A DNA stretch of 64,000 nt from Phyllobacterium bourgognense (GTDB lineage: Bacteria > Pseudomonadota > Alphaproteobacteria > Rhizobiales > Rhizobiaceae), in the NCBI RefSeq assembly GCF_003337575.1, contig NZ_QPJM01000016.1, positions 1 through 64,000 on the forward strand. The letters run 5' to 3'. Both the position numbers and the translations under genes were made by a program. A model generated the notes under the pieces. That model had not been told where the DNA came from, made no database searches, and saw only the letters and a program-made list of their open reading frames with translations. Shown in pieces: positions 35,177 through 43,168 of this stretch (position 1 is its first letter; every line of letters begins with the position of its first letter).

Positions 35177-35664
35177 TTGCAGCCCTCCGAGACGCACCAA
35201 CCTGAAGAAAGCTCAATCGCGCTAGATGACAGAAAAAACGAATGCTTGGCGGAGTTGCCAGACCGCAATACCTCAGAATTCAACGAAACTTTCGATGTGA
35301 GAGTAACTCATTCTTCCATCTCACGTAATCCCAATTGTTTATTTAGCGTGTTAATGTTAATGACGATTTCGTGAATTACTCTCGGGAGCAACTCGGCGGA
35401 TTATTTACCGCTTTTTCGAATTCGACCAACAAGTTTTACACCGATACGCCTGTGCAATCAGAAATCATTACATAATAGATAGCTGGCTACGATTCATTGC
35501 GCTTCTTACATTTGGGTACGGCGAGAAATTGTCGTATAGTTTATTTTTGGCGCACACTAACCTTTAGCATTATCTGCGAATCCCTCTCTACAACACTTAT
35601 GGAATCACATTTTCTGCCGCTAATATTGGTAGAATTTGAATAACGCTCAGCGGGAGGTGACCCA
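35177..35664. other. AT-rich intergenic region between divergent genes
   Basis: 488 bp between the DUF2865 gene (-) and the SH3 gene (+). It is visibly less GC-rich than the surroundings and must hold both promoters. I found no gene with a plausible ribosome site, no operator palindrome and no repeat. Confidence 0.5.
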
Positions 35665-35880
35665 ATGTCCAATAATCTGTTATCAGCCGTTTTGATTAGT
35701 ATCGGATTGTTTGCTTGGCCAGCATCGGCTTTTGCGGACGCCGGCTATACAACCGGAAATGTCAATTTGCGCACTGGGCCGGGAGCCAACTATGCTCGTG
35801 TCGGAACTCTGCCGGAAGGGACACTTATCAACGTTCTGGGGTGTCAGCCGAGTTGGTGCCACGTCGCACTGCAATCTTGA
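35665..35880 (+). CDS. Short exported SH3-domain protein, probably 3'-truncated
   Basis: 71 residues. The signal peptide (about 1-25, ending ASAFADA) is followed by the first two-thirds of a bacterial SH3 (SH3_3) domain: GNVNLRTGPGANYARVGTLPEG, then CQPSWCHVALQS and TGA. Family members normally continue for another 15-25 residues containing a G-W/S-ARYL-like strand, which is absent here. GGGAGG lies 10 nt before the start. It may be a decaying gene, or a minimal version that still folds by pairing with another protein. Homologues are usually periplasmic, involved in cell-wall binding. Confidence 0.6.
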   Translation: MSNNLLSAVLISIGLFAWPASAFADAGYTTGNVNLRTGPGANYARVGTLPEGTLINVLGCQPSWCHVALQS

Positions 35881-35955
35881 GAGAATGCATAATTTTCTAG
35901 ACCGGATGTCGGGATTGGCCATAGTGGATCGTCTTCATACGAGAAGGAAAGATCC

Positions 35956-36330
35956 ATGCTTTACGCCATACTTTGCTATAATCCCGAAGATGTTGTCAGT
36001 TCCTGGACCAAGGAGGAGGATGACGCCGTTATGGCGCGCCTTGCTGTCGTCCAGGACGAGCTTACCAAGCAAGGACGTCTTGGCCCTGTCGCAAGGCTTC
36101 TACCGACTACGGCTGCGACCACCCTGCGTAAAGGTCGTGAGGACCCAATTGTCATAGACGGGCCGTTTGCCGAAACAAAAGAGCAGCTTCTCGGGTTCTA
36201 CATTGTCGATTGTAAGTCGCTGGATGAGGCGCTGGAAACGACGCGAGACCTTGCTCGCGCAAACCCGGGCACCGGCTCCTACGAGATAAGGCCGGTGGGC
36301 ATCTTCAGGCCAGGATCGAGTTTTCCATGA
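35956..36330 (+). CDS. YCII-related (DGPF domain) protein
   Basis: 124 residues of the dimeric alpha-beta barrel YciI/DGPF family: LYAILCYNPED, the name motif IDGPFAETKEQLLGFYIVDC and IRPVGIF. Such genes almost always precede an ECF sigma factor of the ECF42 type, as here, where the stop overlaps the sigma start by 4 bp (ATGA). Function is unproven; a regulatory or enzymatic partner of the sigma factor is the common proposal. Confidence 0.85.
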   Translation: MLYAILCYNPEDVVSSWTKEEDDAVMARLAVVQDELTKQGRLGPVARLLPTTAATTLRKGREDPIVIDGPFAETKEQLLGFYIVDCKSLDEALETTRDLARANPGTGSYEIRPVGIFRPGSSFP

Positions 36331-37568
36331 ATGACACGAACTGGATAGACGCAGCTCTGGTTGCCGCGCGCCCACAGGCAGTCGGCGCATTGCTTCGCTA
36401 CTTCCGCAACCTCGATACGGCAGAGGAAGCATTTCAAGAGGCCTGCCTTCGCGCGCTGAAAAGCTGGGGAAAGAACGGTCCGCCCCGAGATCCCACCGCT
36501 TGGCTGATCTTTGTCGGACGCAATAGTGCGATCGACGTCGTCCGGCGGCAGGTGAAACAACAGCCTCTACCGCCCGAGGAGCTTCTGTCCGACCTGGAAG
36601 ACGCGGAAACCGCTATCGTCGAAAAGATAGACGGTTCCGACTACCGCGACGATATCTTGCGCCTGCTGTTCATTTGCTGTCATCCCGATCTTCCCACCAC
36701 GCAGCAAATTCCCTTGGCGCTCCGAATCGTGTCAGGCCTGTCTGTCCGGCAGATCGCCCGCGCCTTTCTCGTCGGCGAAAGTGCAATGGAGCAGCGGATA
36801 ACACGCGCAAAGGGTCGTATTGGAGCTGGCGAAATACCATTCGAAACGCCTGGTCCGGTCGAACGGGCCGAACGACTCGCAGCAGTCGCAGCCATGGTTT
36901 ACCTGATCTTCAACGAAGGTTACTCGACTGGCGGCACTGAAGCTAAGGCACGATCACCGCTATGTGACGAAGCCATCCGCCTTTCGCGGCTGCTCTTGCG
37001 AATCTTCCCGACTGAGCCGGAGATTATGGGACTGACCGCACTTCTGCTGCTGCAAAGTGCCCGTTCTGACGCCCGCTTTGATACGGACGGCGGTGTGATA
37101 CTGCTGGAAAACCAGGATCGCGACCTCTGGAACCGAAGTATGATCAATGAAGGTTTGGCGCTTATCGACAAGGCAATGCGCCATAGAGCGCCCGGTCCCT
37201 ATCAGGTTCAAGCGGCAATCGCTGCGTTGCATGCTCGGGCCAAGCGCGCCGAGGACACGGATTGGGCCGAGATCGATCTGCTTTACGTAGCACTCGAGAG
37301 GCTGACACCCTCACCCGTAATCACACTCAATCGTGCCGTTGCCGTCGCAAAGGTACGAGGTCCCGCCGAAGCGCTGGCGCTGATCGAGCCTCTGGAGGAC
37401 AGGCTCTCGGGGTATTTTCATTTCTTCGGTGTCAAAGGTGGCCTGCTGATGAAGATAGGTCGTACCAGCGAAGCTCGGGAGGCATTCAATCGCGCAATCT
37501 CTCTCGCTAATACTGCTGCAGAAGCCGCCCATATCCGCATGCATCTTGATAAGCTTGCGCAAGACTGA
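36327..37568 (+). CDS. ECF42-type RNA polymerase sigma factor with long C-terminal domain
   Basis: 413 residues. Sigma region 2 (about 10-80: LLRYFRNLDTAEEAFQEACLRAL) and region 4 (about 120-180: LALRIVSGLSVRQIARAFLV) are followed by a roughly 220-residue helical, TPR-like extension with FNEGYSTGG and LNRAVAVAKVRGPAEAL. This layout is typical of ECF42, which lacks a classical anti-sigma factor and works with a DGPF partner. The C-terminal domain is thought to control activity. The following SnoaL gene (37656) may be a target or part of the module. Confidence 0.9.
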   Translation: MNDTNWIDAALVAARPQAVGALLRYFRNLDTAEEAFQEACLRALKSWGKNGPPRDPTAWLIFVGRNSAIDVVRRQVKQQPLPPEELLSDLEDAETAIVEKIDGSDYRDDILRLLFICCHPDLPTTQQIPLALRIVSGLSVRQIARAFLVGESAMEQRITRAKGRIGAGEIPFETPGPVERAERLAAVAAMVYLIFNEGYSTGGTEAKARSPLCDEAIRLSRLLLRIFPTEPEIMGLTALLLLQSARSDARFDTDGGVILLENQDRDLWNRSMINEGLALIDKAMRHRAPGPYQVQAAIAALHARAKRAEDTDWAEIDLLYVALERLTPSPVITLNRAVAVAKVRGPAEALALIEPLEDRLSGYFHFFGVKGGLLMKIGRTSEAREAFNRAISLANTAAEAAHIRMHLDKLAQD

Positions 37569-37655
37569 TTCCAGCACCACAGATGATTTTCGCGGCCATG
37601 TCGGATCGGCGGTTGTTCATTCGTCCTTGGTTTAGATGTAACGAAGGAGAACAAA

Positions 37656-38078
37656 ATGACCACGCACGACGAGAAAACCGCAGTCGCAACTGTAATAGAG
37701 AACTGGTCCAAAGCAATCAGCAACAAGAACGCCGCGCAAGTCTTGTCTTATCTTGCAGACGATGTTGTACAGTTCACGCTCGCTCCCCCGCTGCGGCAAG
37801 ACGAGGAGGACCTGCAAGGCTGGTTCGATACATGGGACGGATCAATCGGCATTGAATCACGCGACACGGCGATTTCGGCCGGCAGTGACGTCGCTTTCGC
37901 AACAAGTCTCGTCCGCATGACGGGACAGAAAACTGACGGCGAGATGCCTGACCTCTGGTTTCGCCAGACGATCGGTTTGATCAAGCAGAATGGCACATGG
38001 AAAATCGCGCATGAACACGCCTCCGTGCCTTTCTACATGGATGGCAGCTTCAAGGCCGCTATCGATCTGAAGCCATAA
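37656..38078 (+). CDS. SnoaL-like / ketosteroid-isomerase-fold protein
   Basis: 140 residues of the NTF2-like superfamily, with VIENWSKAISNKNAAQVLSYLADDVVQF and WFRQTIGLIKQNGTWKIAHEHASVPF. It starts 87 bp after the sigma-factor stop with GAAGGAG upstream. The fold hosts isomerases, cyclases and many proteins of unknown function. Association with ECF sigma genes is frequent. A strong hairpin follows at 38104-38136, closing the module. Confidence 0.82.
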   Translation: MTTHDEKTAVATVIENWSKAISNKNAAQVLSYLADDVVQFTLAPPLRQDEEDLQGWFDTWDGSIGIESRDTAISAGSDVAFATSLVRMTGQKTDGEMPDLWFRQTIGLIKQNGTWKIAHEHASVPFYMDGSFKAAIDLKP

Positions 38079-38103
38079 CCCCGCCCGTCTTACGCCGGAG
38101 TTC

Positions 38104-38136
38104 GCGCGATACAGGACGTCCATTTCTGTATCGCGC
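38104..38136 (+). terminator. Hairpin terminator of the YCII/ECF/SnoaL module
   Basis: A perfect 11-bp stem, GCGCGATACAG with CTGTATCGCGC, and an 11-nt loop, 26 bp after the SnoaL stop. No clear U-run follows. Confidence 0.6.
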
Positions 38137-38182
38137 ATGCTCGCTTGTGCTTAAGCAATACTTCGTCGGTAGTTCCGTGACT

Positions 38183-38200
38183 TTGTCACGTCCCTGTCAT
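38183..38200 (+). promoter_or_regulatory. PhoB-box-like site
   Basis: TTGTCAC-GTCC-CTGTCAT, two 7-bp direct repeats with a 4-bp spacer. This closely fits the Pho box pattern CTGTCAT-N4-CTGTCAT. It lies 136 bp before the phnM remnant and about 840 bp before the intact phnM, consistent with phosphate-starvation control of phosphonate genes. Confidence 0.6.
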
Positions 38201-38335
38201 GAAAAGCGGGATAAGAACCATTTCGGATTCCCCCAAAGACGCATTGTCACAAGGCAACTAGGTCGCCAATTTTGACTGGCGCGCGCGGCGTCATCGCCGC
38301 CATTCCTGGCTACGGCATTTCGAAGGAAGCACACC

Positions 38336-39030
38336 ATGGACGAATCGATTCTTACGGGCGCCCGCGTCGTGGTCTCGATCATGGAACACATTCCGGGTAA
38401 GCGCCAAAGCCATGATGTGTCGAACTATCTTGACCGGCGAATGAAGGAAACAGGCAAGGATCTGGCAGCTGTCGAAGAAGAAACGCGGGAATTACTGGAA
38501 AGCCTCGAAGCAAGTTCAAGTGAAGTGCGGCACATTTTCGTCGAATTTGCCAGGACGCGTGGCTTGCCCATGTTCAGTCATGACGATCTGACTGTCGAGC
38601 TATCCGCATGGCGCATGCCGAAGGCGTGCGTGTGGCGGAGTTTCCGGTCAGCATCGAGGCTGCGCGTGAGGCGCGGGCGCAATCCATGTTGATTGTGGCT
38701 GGTGCACCGAATGTGCTGCGTGGCGGGTCACAGTCGGGCAATGTGGCCGTAACAGAACTGCTTGCCGAGGGACTGGTAGACATCCTGACTTCGGATTATG
38801 TGCCGCGTTCGATGCTGGATTGCGCGTTTTTGTTAGCAAACCGGCCGGAATTCGACACTGACCTACCTTCTGCGATCCGCATGATGACCAGCGTTCCTGC
38901 ACGAGTCTGCGGTCTTGACGACCGCGGTGAAATCCTTCCGGGCTTGCGTGCAGACCTTATTCGGGTACATCTGGCGGACAATATCCCCGTCATCCGCTCC
39001 GTGTGGCGGCAAGGACGGCTCGTCAACTAA
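38336..39030 (+). pseudogene. phnM: phnM remnant, 5'-truncated and frameshifted
   Basis: Two reading-frame pieces align in order with the central and C-terminal parts of the intact PhnM next door. Piece 1 runs from 38336 (VVSIMEHIPGKRQ, matching LVSLMDHTPGQRQ) to HDDLTVE at about 38599. Piece 2 continues with IRMAHAEGVRVAEFPVSIEAA through GAPNVLRGGSQSGN and DYVPRSML to VWRQGRLVN. A single-base loss near 38600 separates them. The N-terminal roughly 165 residues, including the first metal-binding His residues, are gone. Divergence from the intact copy is high, so this is an old paralogue rather than a recent duplication. Confidence 0.82.
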
Positions 39031-39042
39031 AATGGAAAACTC

Positions 39043-40182
39043 ATGACCGAAATGCTCGTCACCAACGCCCGTCTGGTTCTGGCGGATCGCATCCTCGATG
39101 GGGCCGTGAGCGTTCAACACGGCCTGATCCAGGATATCGGAGAAGGACCGAGCTCCATTGCCGATGCCGTTGATTTTGAAGGCGATTTTCTCATTCCCGG
39201 CTTTGTCGAGCTCCACACGGACAACCTCGAAAAGCATCTGCAGCCGCGCCCCGGAGTCATGTGGCCCTCAAGTGCCGCATCGGTGGTTGCGCACGATGTG
39301 CAGGTTGCCGGCGCTGGAATTACCACAGTATTCGATGCTGTCGCAGTCGGTGAATATTCTTCCGCAAGCGCCCGCCGCCAGATGATCACAACTACAGTGG
39401 AAACTGTTGCCAATCCGCGTGTGCGAGAAGTACTTCGCAGCGAGCATCTGCTGCATTTGCGCTGTGAGTTGGCCGATCCGGCTGTGCTCGATATTTATGA
39501 GCTGATTGCGGACAACCCTTACGTCAAGCTCGTCTCATTGATGGATCATACACCCGGTCAGCGGCAATGGGCAGATCTAGCCAAATGGCGGCAATTCAAT
39601 CGCGACAAGAAGTGGACCGATCTCGAATTCGACCAGATGGTCGCAGATCGAATCGCGGCGCAATCCCAATATGTTAACCGCTATCGAACCGCCGTGATCG
39701 ACCTTGCTCGCGAGCACGGCACCGTGCTGGCCAGCCACGATGACACAACGCCGGAGCACGTAGACCAAGCCATGAACGACGGCATCTCCATTTCGGAGTT
39801 TCCGACAAGTATAGATGCTGCAGCCCATGCCCACCGGCGCGGTATGAAAGTCGTCATGGGTGCACCGAATGTGGTTCGTGGTGGGTCGCATTCAGGCAAC
39901 GTCTCAGCGATCGATCTGGTGCAGCAGGATATTCTTGACGGGCTTTCTTCCGACTATGTGCCTTCAAGCTTGATGCAATCGGTGTTTTTGCTCAATCAGA
40001 GCGTGGGAATTGATCTTGCGAAGGCGGTATCGTTCGTATCAGCCAATCCGGCTCGCATGGTGGGTCTGGATGACCGTGGCGTTATTGAGATAGGCAAACG
40101 GGCCGATTTCAGCAGAGTCCGGCTGATAGATGGTGTTCCGGTCATACTAAGCGTATGGCGGGAAGGAAGGCGCGTCTCCTGA
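39043..40182 (+). CDS. phnM: Alpha-D-ribose 1-methylphosphonate 5-triphosphate diphosphatase
   Basis: 379 residues, full length for PhnM (amidohydrolase fold). Metal site residues: FVELHTDNLEKHLQPRPGV (HxD variant), Lys/Glu in the barrel, and SHDDTTPEHVDQA. GAPNVVRGGSHSGNVSA and LSSDYVPSSLMQS are PhnM hallmarks. It releases pyrophosphate from the triphosphorylated methylphosphonate intermediate of the C-P lyase pathway. The start is 12 bp after the remnant's stop, with AATGGAAAAC before the ATG. Core C-P lyase genes (phnGHIJKL) are not in this window. A stop-overlapping hairpin ends the gene. Confidence 0.92.
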   Translation: MTEMLVTNARLVLADRILDGAVSVQHGLIQDIGEGPSSIADAVDFEGDFLIPGFVELHTDNLEKHLQPRPGVMWPSSAASVVAHDVQVAGAGITTVFDAVAVGEYSSASARRQMITTTVETVANPRVREVLRSEHLLHLRCELADPAVLDIYELIADNPYVKLVSLMDHTPGQRQWADLAKWRQFNRDKKWTDLEFDQMVADRIAAQSQYVNRYRTAVIDLAREHGTVLASHDDTTPEHVDQAMNDGISISEFPTSIDAAAHAHRRGMKVVMGAPNVVRGGSHSGNVSAIDLVQQDILDGLSSDYVPSSLMQSVFLLNQSVGIDLAKAVSFVSANPARMVGLDDRGVIEIGKRADFSRVRLIDGVPVILSVWREGRRVS

Positions 40183-40188
40183 CGCGCC
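40169..40188. terminator. Hairpin overlapping phnM stop codon
   Basis: GGCGCGTC (40169-40176) pairs with GACGCGCC (40181-40188) over a TCCT loop. An AT-rich TATTATCAAGTATTATAC follows, between convergent phnM and the acetyltransferase gene. Confidence 0.6.
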
Positions 40189-40195
40189 AGTATTA

Positions 40196-40825
40196 TCAAG
40201 TATTATACTTCTCGACAAATGCTTCTGCGCTCAAGGCGCGCATATCGGGAAGCGTTTCTCCAAGCTTTTCGTGACTCCAGTCCCACCAAGCGAGAGAGAT
40301 CAACTTCTCCGCAAGTATTTCCGAATGGCGGCGCTTGATGAATTTTGCCGGCACGCCCGCAACGATCGTATATGGCTCGACATCCTTGGTCACGACCGCA
40401 GAAGAGCCAACGACAGCGCCGTCCCCGATAGTAATACCCGGCATGATAACGGCGCCATGACCGAGCCATACGTCATTGCCAATATTCACCTTGTGATCGC
40501 GACGCCATTGGAAGAATTCGTCATCGTCGCCAAGATCAAAACCGAACTGGCGTGAGCGATAACTGTAATGATGCTGGCTGGCGCGCCACATTGCATGATT
40601 TCCCGGGTTGATTCGGGTAAACGCCGCGATCGAACAAAACTTGCCGATCTTTGCGTAAATAATCGAGCCATCATGTACGATATAGCTGTAGTCACCGAAC
40701 TCCGTTTCGGCGATGGCCGTGCGCGCGCCAACCTCGGTATATTGCCCCAATGTGCTATCCCGCACGGTGGCCGTAGGGTCGACTGTCGGGGCAATCCCCA
40801 GCATCTTTTCGCTCATTGTTGACAT
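40196..40825 (-). CDS. Phosphonate-associated hexapeptide-repeat acetyltransferase
   Basis: 209 residues forming a left-handed beta-helix: IGNDVWLGHGAVIMPG, ITIGDGAVVGSSAVVTKDV and YTIVAGVPAKFIKRR. The N-terminal turns and the NPGNHAMWRASQHHYSYRS insert match the acetyltransferase group regularly found in phosphonate (phn) operons. The acceptor is unknown; amino-phosphonates are a reasonable guess from location. It converges with phnM. The ATG at 40825 lies in an AATGAGAGATGTC context with a weak ribosome site; a second ATG three codons in is possible. Confidence 0.85.
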   Translation of the reverse strand: MSTMSEKMLGIAPTVDPTATVRDSTLGQYTEVGARTAIAETEFGDYSYIVHDGSIIYAKIGKFCSIAAFTRINPGNHAMWRASQHHYSYRSRQFGFDLGDDDEFFQWRRDHKVNIGNDVWLGHGAVIMPGITIGDGAVVGSSAVVTKDVEPYTIVAGVPAKFIKRRHSEILAEKLISLAWWDWSHEKLGETLPDMRALSAEAFVEKYNT

Positions 40826-40909
40826 CTCTCATTGTTGCATGAATCGTTTGGCGGCTTTCTAAGCCCCGCATGCGACAACAATATGAATGTATTGAACAAT
40901 TCGGCTTTA

Positions 40910-42538
40910 TCAGGACAGATCGATCGGTGTCTTGTGCGCGGCGATATCGTGCGGAAGGGTGGTTTGGCGCTCGATCATGCGGTGCACGCGCGGTTCCGTC
41001 AGTCCGCGATGCAATGCGCGTATCCGGTCGCCGATGGCGGCGTCAGCCTGGGTTCGGCGCTGATTGTGGCGCACATACTCGACCCAGGTCGGGGTGTGGT
41101 AGCTTTCGGTCCATAACTCAGGGTTCTCCAGATCGCGCATCAGCGCCCAATGCCCTGCCCCATCGCGAATGCGGACGCGCCGCCGGGCAGCCATAACTGC
41201 AAGGAAATCAGGGACATCGTCCTCGGCAATCACATAATCGATCATGATGACGATGGGGCCGCTGCGCGGTTTCAGGTCGAGTTTCAGCAGCGGCTCGCTG
41301 AAGCGATTGAGCGGATCGAGATTGAGCGTTTTAAACTCTGGCAAAGCGTAGCGCAGGCCAACAACCGCGCCGAACAACATGACTATACTTGAAGCAAGCA
41401 GTGCCCTGTCTGCACCATACTCGCCCGCGGCGACACCCCATAACCAGCTGCCGGCAGCTATGCCGCCGAACGTCGTCGTCTGATAAAGTGACAGGGCGCG
41501 ACCCACGACCCAGCGCGGCGTCGAGAGCTGCACTGTCACGTTGAACAGCGAAAGCGCAAGCACCCAGCATGCGCCGGAAAGAAGCAATGCGACATTGGTC
41601 GGCCAGACATTGCCGCTGACTGCGGTGAGACCGGCACTCACTGCGAAGCCAATAAACGCAATGCGAACAATGGCTTCGCTCGACAAATATTCCCGCAGAC
41701 GCGCGCTGATCAATGCACCGGCGATCGCGCCGATGCCGAAGGAGCCGAGCATGACGCCGTAGACCAGCGGGCCGCCATGAACGAGATCGCGCGCCACCAA
41801 TGGTAAAAGAGCGAGAACGGCACTGGCCGAAAGGCCGAAAATGAAGCTGCGAAAAATGACTTTTCCGATGTTCGGGGACATCGCGACGTAGCGCAAACCG
41901 GCCGAAATCGCCCGCCCCAAAGTCTCGCGCGGCAAAGGATTGGCGTCGTATTTCGGCTGCCAGCGGAACAATGCATATATCAATGGCAAATAACTTACAG
42001 TATTGACTGCGAACGCAGCTGCGGCACCAGCTATAGCGACAATCACACCGCCGATGGCCGGGCCAACGCTGCGGGTAATATTGAAGCCCATGCTGTTCAA
42101 TGCGACCGCATTCGGCAAATCATCGCGCGGTACCATATCCCCCACCGAAGCCTGCCATGAAGGGTTGTTCAGCGCCGTTCCGCAACCGATCAAGAATGTG
42201 AAGCAGAGCAACAGCCATGGCGTGATCAGGTTGAAATGAGAAAACAGGGTCAGCAAGACCGATACGCCCAGCATGAAACACTGCGCGACAATCATGACCC
42301 GGCGGCGGTTGAAATTGTCGGCAAGAGCACCGGATACCAACGAAAACAACATGATAGGCAGTGCTGTCGAGGCCTGCACCAGGGCTACCATGTCGACAGA
42401 ATCGGAGATGGTTGTCATCATCCAGGCCGCGCCGACTGACTGGATCAGGGAACCGAAATTGGAGGAAAGACTCGCGAGCCACACGGTTCTGAAAATGTCG
42501 TGTCTGAATGGCGCGAGTGGCGATGCCCGGTCTGTCAC
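40910..42538 (-). CDS. MFS exporter with fused C-terminal ferredoxin-like domain
   Basis: 542 residues. An 11-12 helix MFS domain of the enterobactin-exporter/MFS_3 type spans about 15-400 (WLASLSSNFGSLIQSVGAAW, LVSGALADNFNRRRVMI, GPAIGGVIVA). A soluble C-terminal segment of about 120 residues (IVIMIDYVIAEDDVPDFLAVMAA, RIRDGAGHWALMRDLENPEL, VEYVRHNQRRT) resembles an antibiotic-biosynthesis-monooxygenase-like dimeric barrel. Substrate unknown. It is oriented towards the acetyltransferase gene with an 84-bp gap. The fusion is known in a set of proteobacterial MFS proteins. Confidence 0.85.
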   Translation of the reverse strand: MTDRASPLAPFRHDIFRTVWLASLSSNFGSLIQSVGAAWMMTTISDSVDMVALVQASTALPIMLFSLVSGALADNFNRRRVMIVAQCFMLGVSVLLTLFSHFNLITPWLLLCFTFLIGCGTALNNPSWQASVGDMVPRDDLPNAVALNSMGFNITRSVGPAIGGVIVAIAGAAAAFAVNTVSYLPLIYALFRWQPKYDANPLPRETLGRAISAGLRYVAMSPNIGKVIFRSFIFGLSASAVLALLPLVARDLVHGGPLVYGVMLGSFGIGAIAGALISARLREYLSSEAIVRIAFIGFAVSAGLTAVSGNVWPTNVALLLSGACWVLALSLFNVTVQLSTPRWVVGRALSLYQTTTFGGIAAGSWLWGVAAGEYGADRALLASSIVMLFGAVVGLRYALPEFKTLNLDPLNRFSEPLLKLDLKPRSGPIVIMIDYVIAEDDVPDFLAVMAARRRVRIRDGAGHWALMRDLENPELWTESYHTPTWVEYVRHNQRRTQADAAIGDRIRALHRGLTEPRVHRMIERQTTLPHDIAAHKTPIDLS

Positions 42539-42663
42539 CTCGTCAACTTTCTTCTTTGGAAGACATGAGCGTTACTATCCCGTTATAAGCGAGACTGCAC
42601 CGATTGCCAGTCGTCGAATTCCCCCCACCTGCCAAATTGCGGGTTTCTCACAACTTCATACAA

Positions 42664-42813
42664 TTAGATTGAACGCGCCAGTTGAGATTCTTGCAGCAGA
42701 TTCGAGCTTTCTTGCATGAGATTCCGGCATTCATGTGTGAGAATCGAAAGAAGACGCGCGATATCTGCACCGGAAACAGCTTTCAAAGCCTCGAGAATGG
42801 CAGATTTCGGCAA
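42664..42813 (-). CDS. Possible short ORF or gene remnant
   Basis: An open minus-strand frame of about 54 codons ends with TAA at 42664-42666 and is blocked upstream by a stop at 42826-42828. It has no ATG; a TTG at 42813 would give a helical peptide (PKSAILEALKAVSGADIARL...NLLQESQLARSI). Codon use looks protein-like. It may be the 3' end of a lost gene cut near the inverted-repeat element at 42895. It lies in the 630-bp gap between the MFS gene and fhcC, which otherwise holds only that element. Confidence 0.25.
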   Translation of the reverse strand: MPKSAILEALKAVSGADIARLLSILTHECRNLMQESSNLLQESQLARSI

Positions 42814-42894
42814 TTCGGCGTCAAATTAATTGAACGAGCGTTTCTTTAATTTTTAGTTGGGGTGTGCGGGCCAATTTTTACGTGGCAGATAGAC

Positions 42895-43147
42895 TTGGCA
42901 ACACCGCCATGTGCGTGGTTCGACAAGCTCACCATGAGGGAGGTGGGTTGATTGCAAGTATCCTGAAAGGTTGGCGATGCCGCAAACTTAACGATGCCTC
43001 GAACTTGGCGATGCCGCAAACTTGGCGACGCCTCAAACGTGTCGATACCTCACACCTGTCGATACCTGAACGTTGGCGATTATCATTGCAATCAACCCAC
43101 CTCCTCATGGTGAGCTTGTCGAACCACGCACATGGCAGTGTTGCCAA
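42895..43147. mobile_element. 253-bp element with ~62-bp terminal inverted repeats and an internal tandem array
   Basis: The left arm, 42895-42957 (63 nt, starting TTGGCAACAC), and the right arm, 43086-43147 (62 nt, ending GTGTTGCCAA), are inverted copies differing by one substitution and one indel. Both contain GGTTCGACAAGCTCACCATG. The interior is mostly a 17-bp tandem array. No transposase is present, so it would be a non-autonomous element or a structural repeat. Near-identity of the arms implies recent arrival or active correction. The left end is 69 bp past the putative remnant; the right end is 22 bp from the fhcC stop. Confidence 0.75.
42971..43071. repeat. 17-bp tandem repeat array
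   Basis: Six units, five of 17 bp and a last one of 16 bp: TTGGCGATGCCGCAAAC, TTAACGATGCCTCGAAC, TTGGCGATGCCGCAAAC, TTGGCGACGCCTCAAAC and two more diverged units, with a partial unit after. They are head-to-tail without spacers, so this is not a CRISPR array. Confidence 0.8.
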
Positions 43148-43168
43148 TCGAGATTGCGGCGCGGAAAC

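Noticed and set aside
42971-43071. CRISPR-like array
   Set aside because: The 17-bp units are directly adjacent with no unique spacers and no cas genes nearby. It is a tandem repeat.
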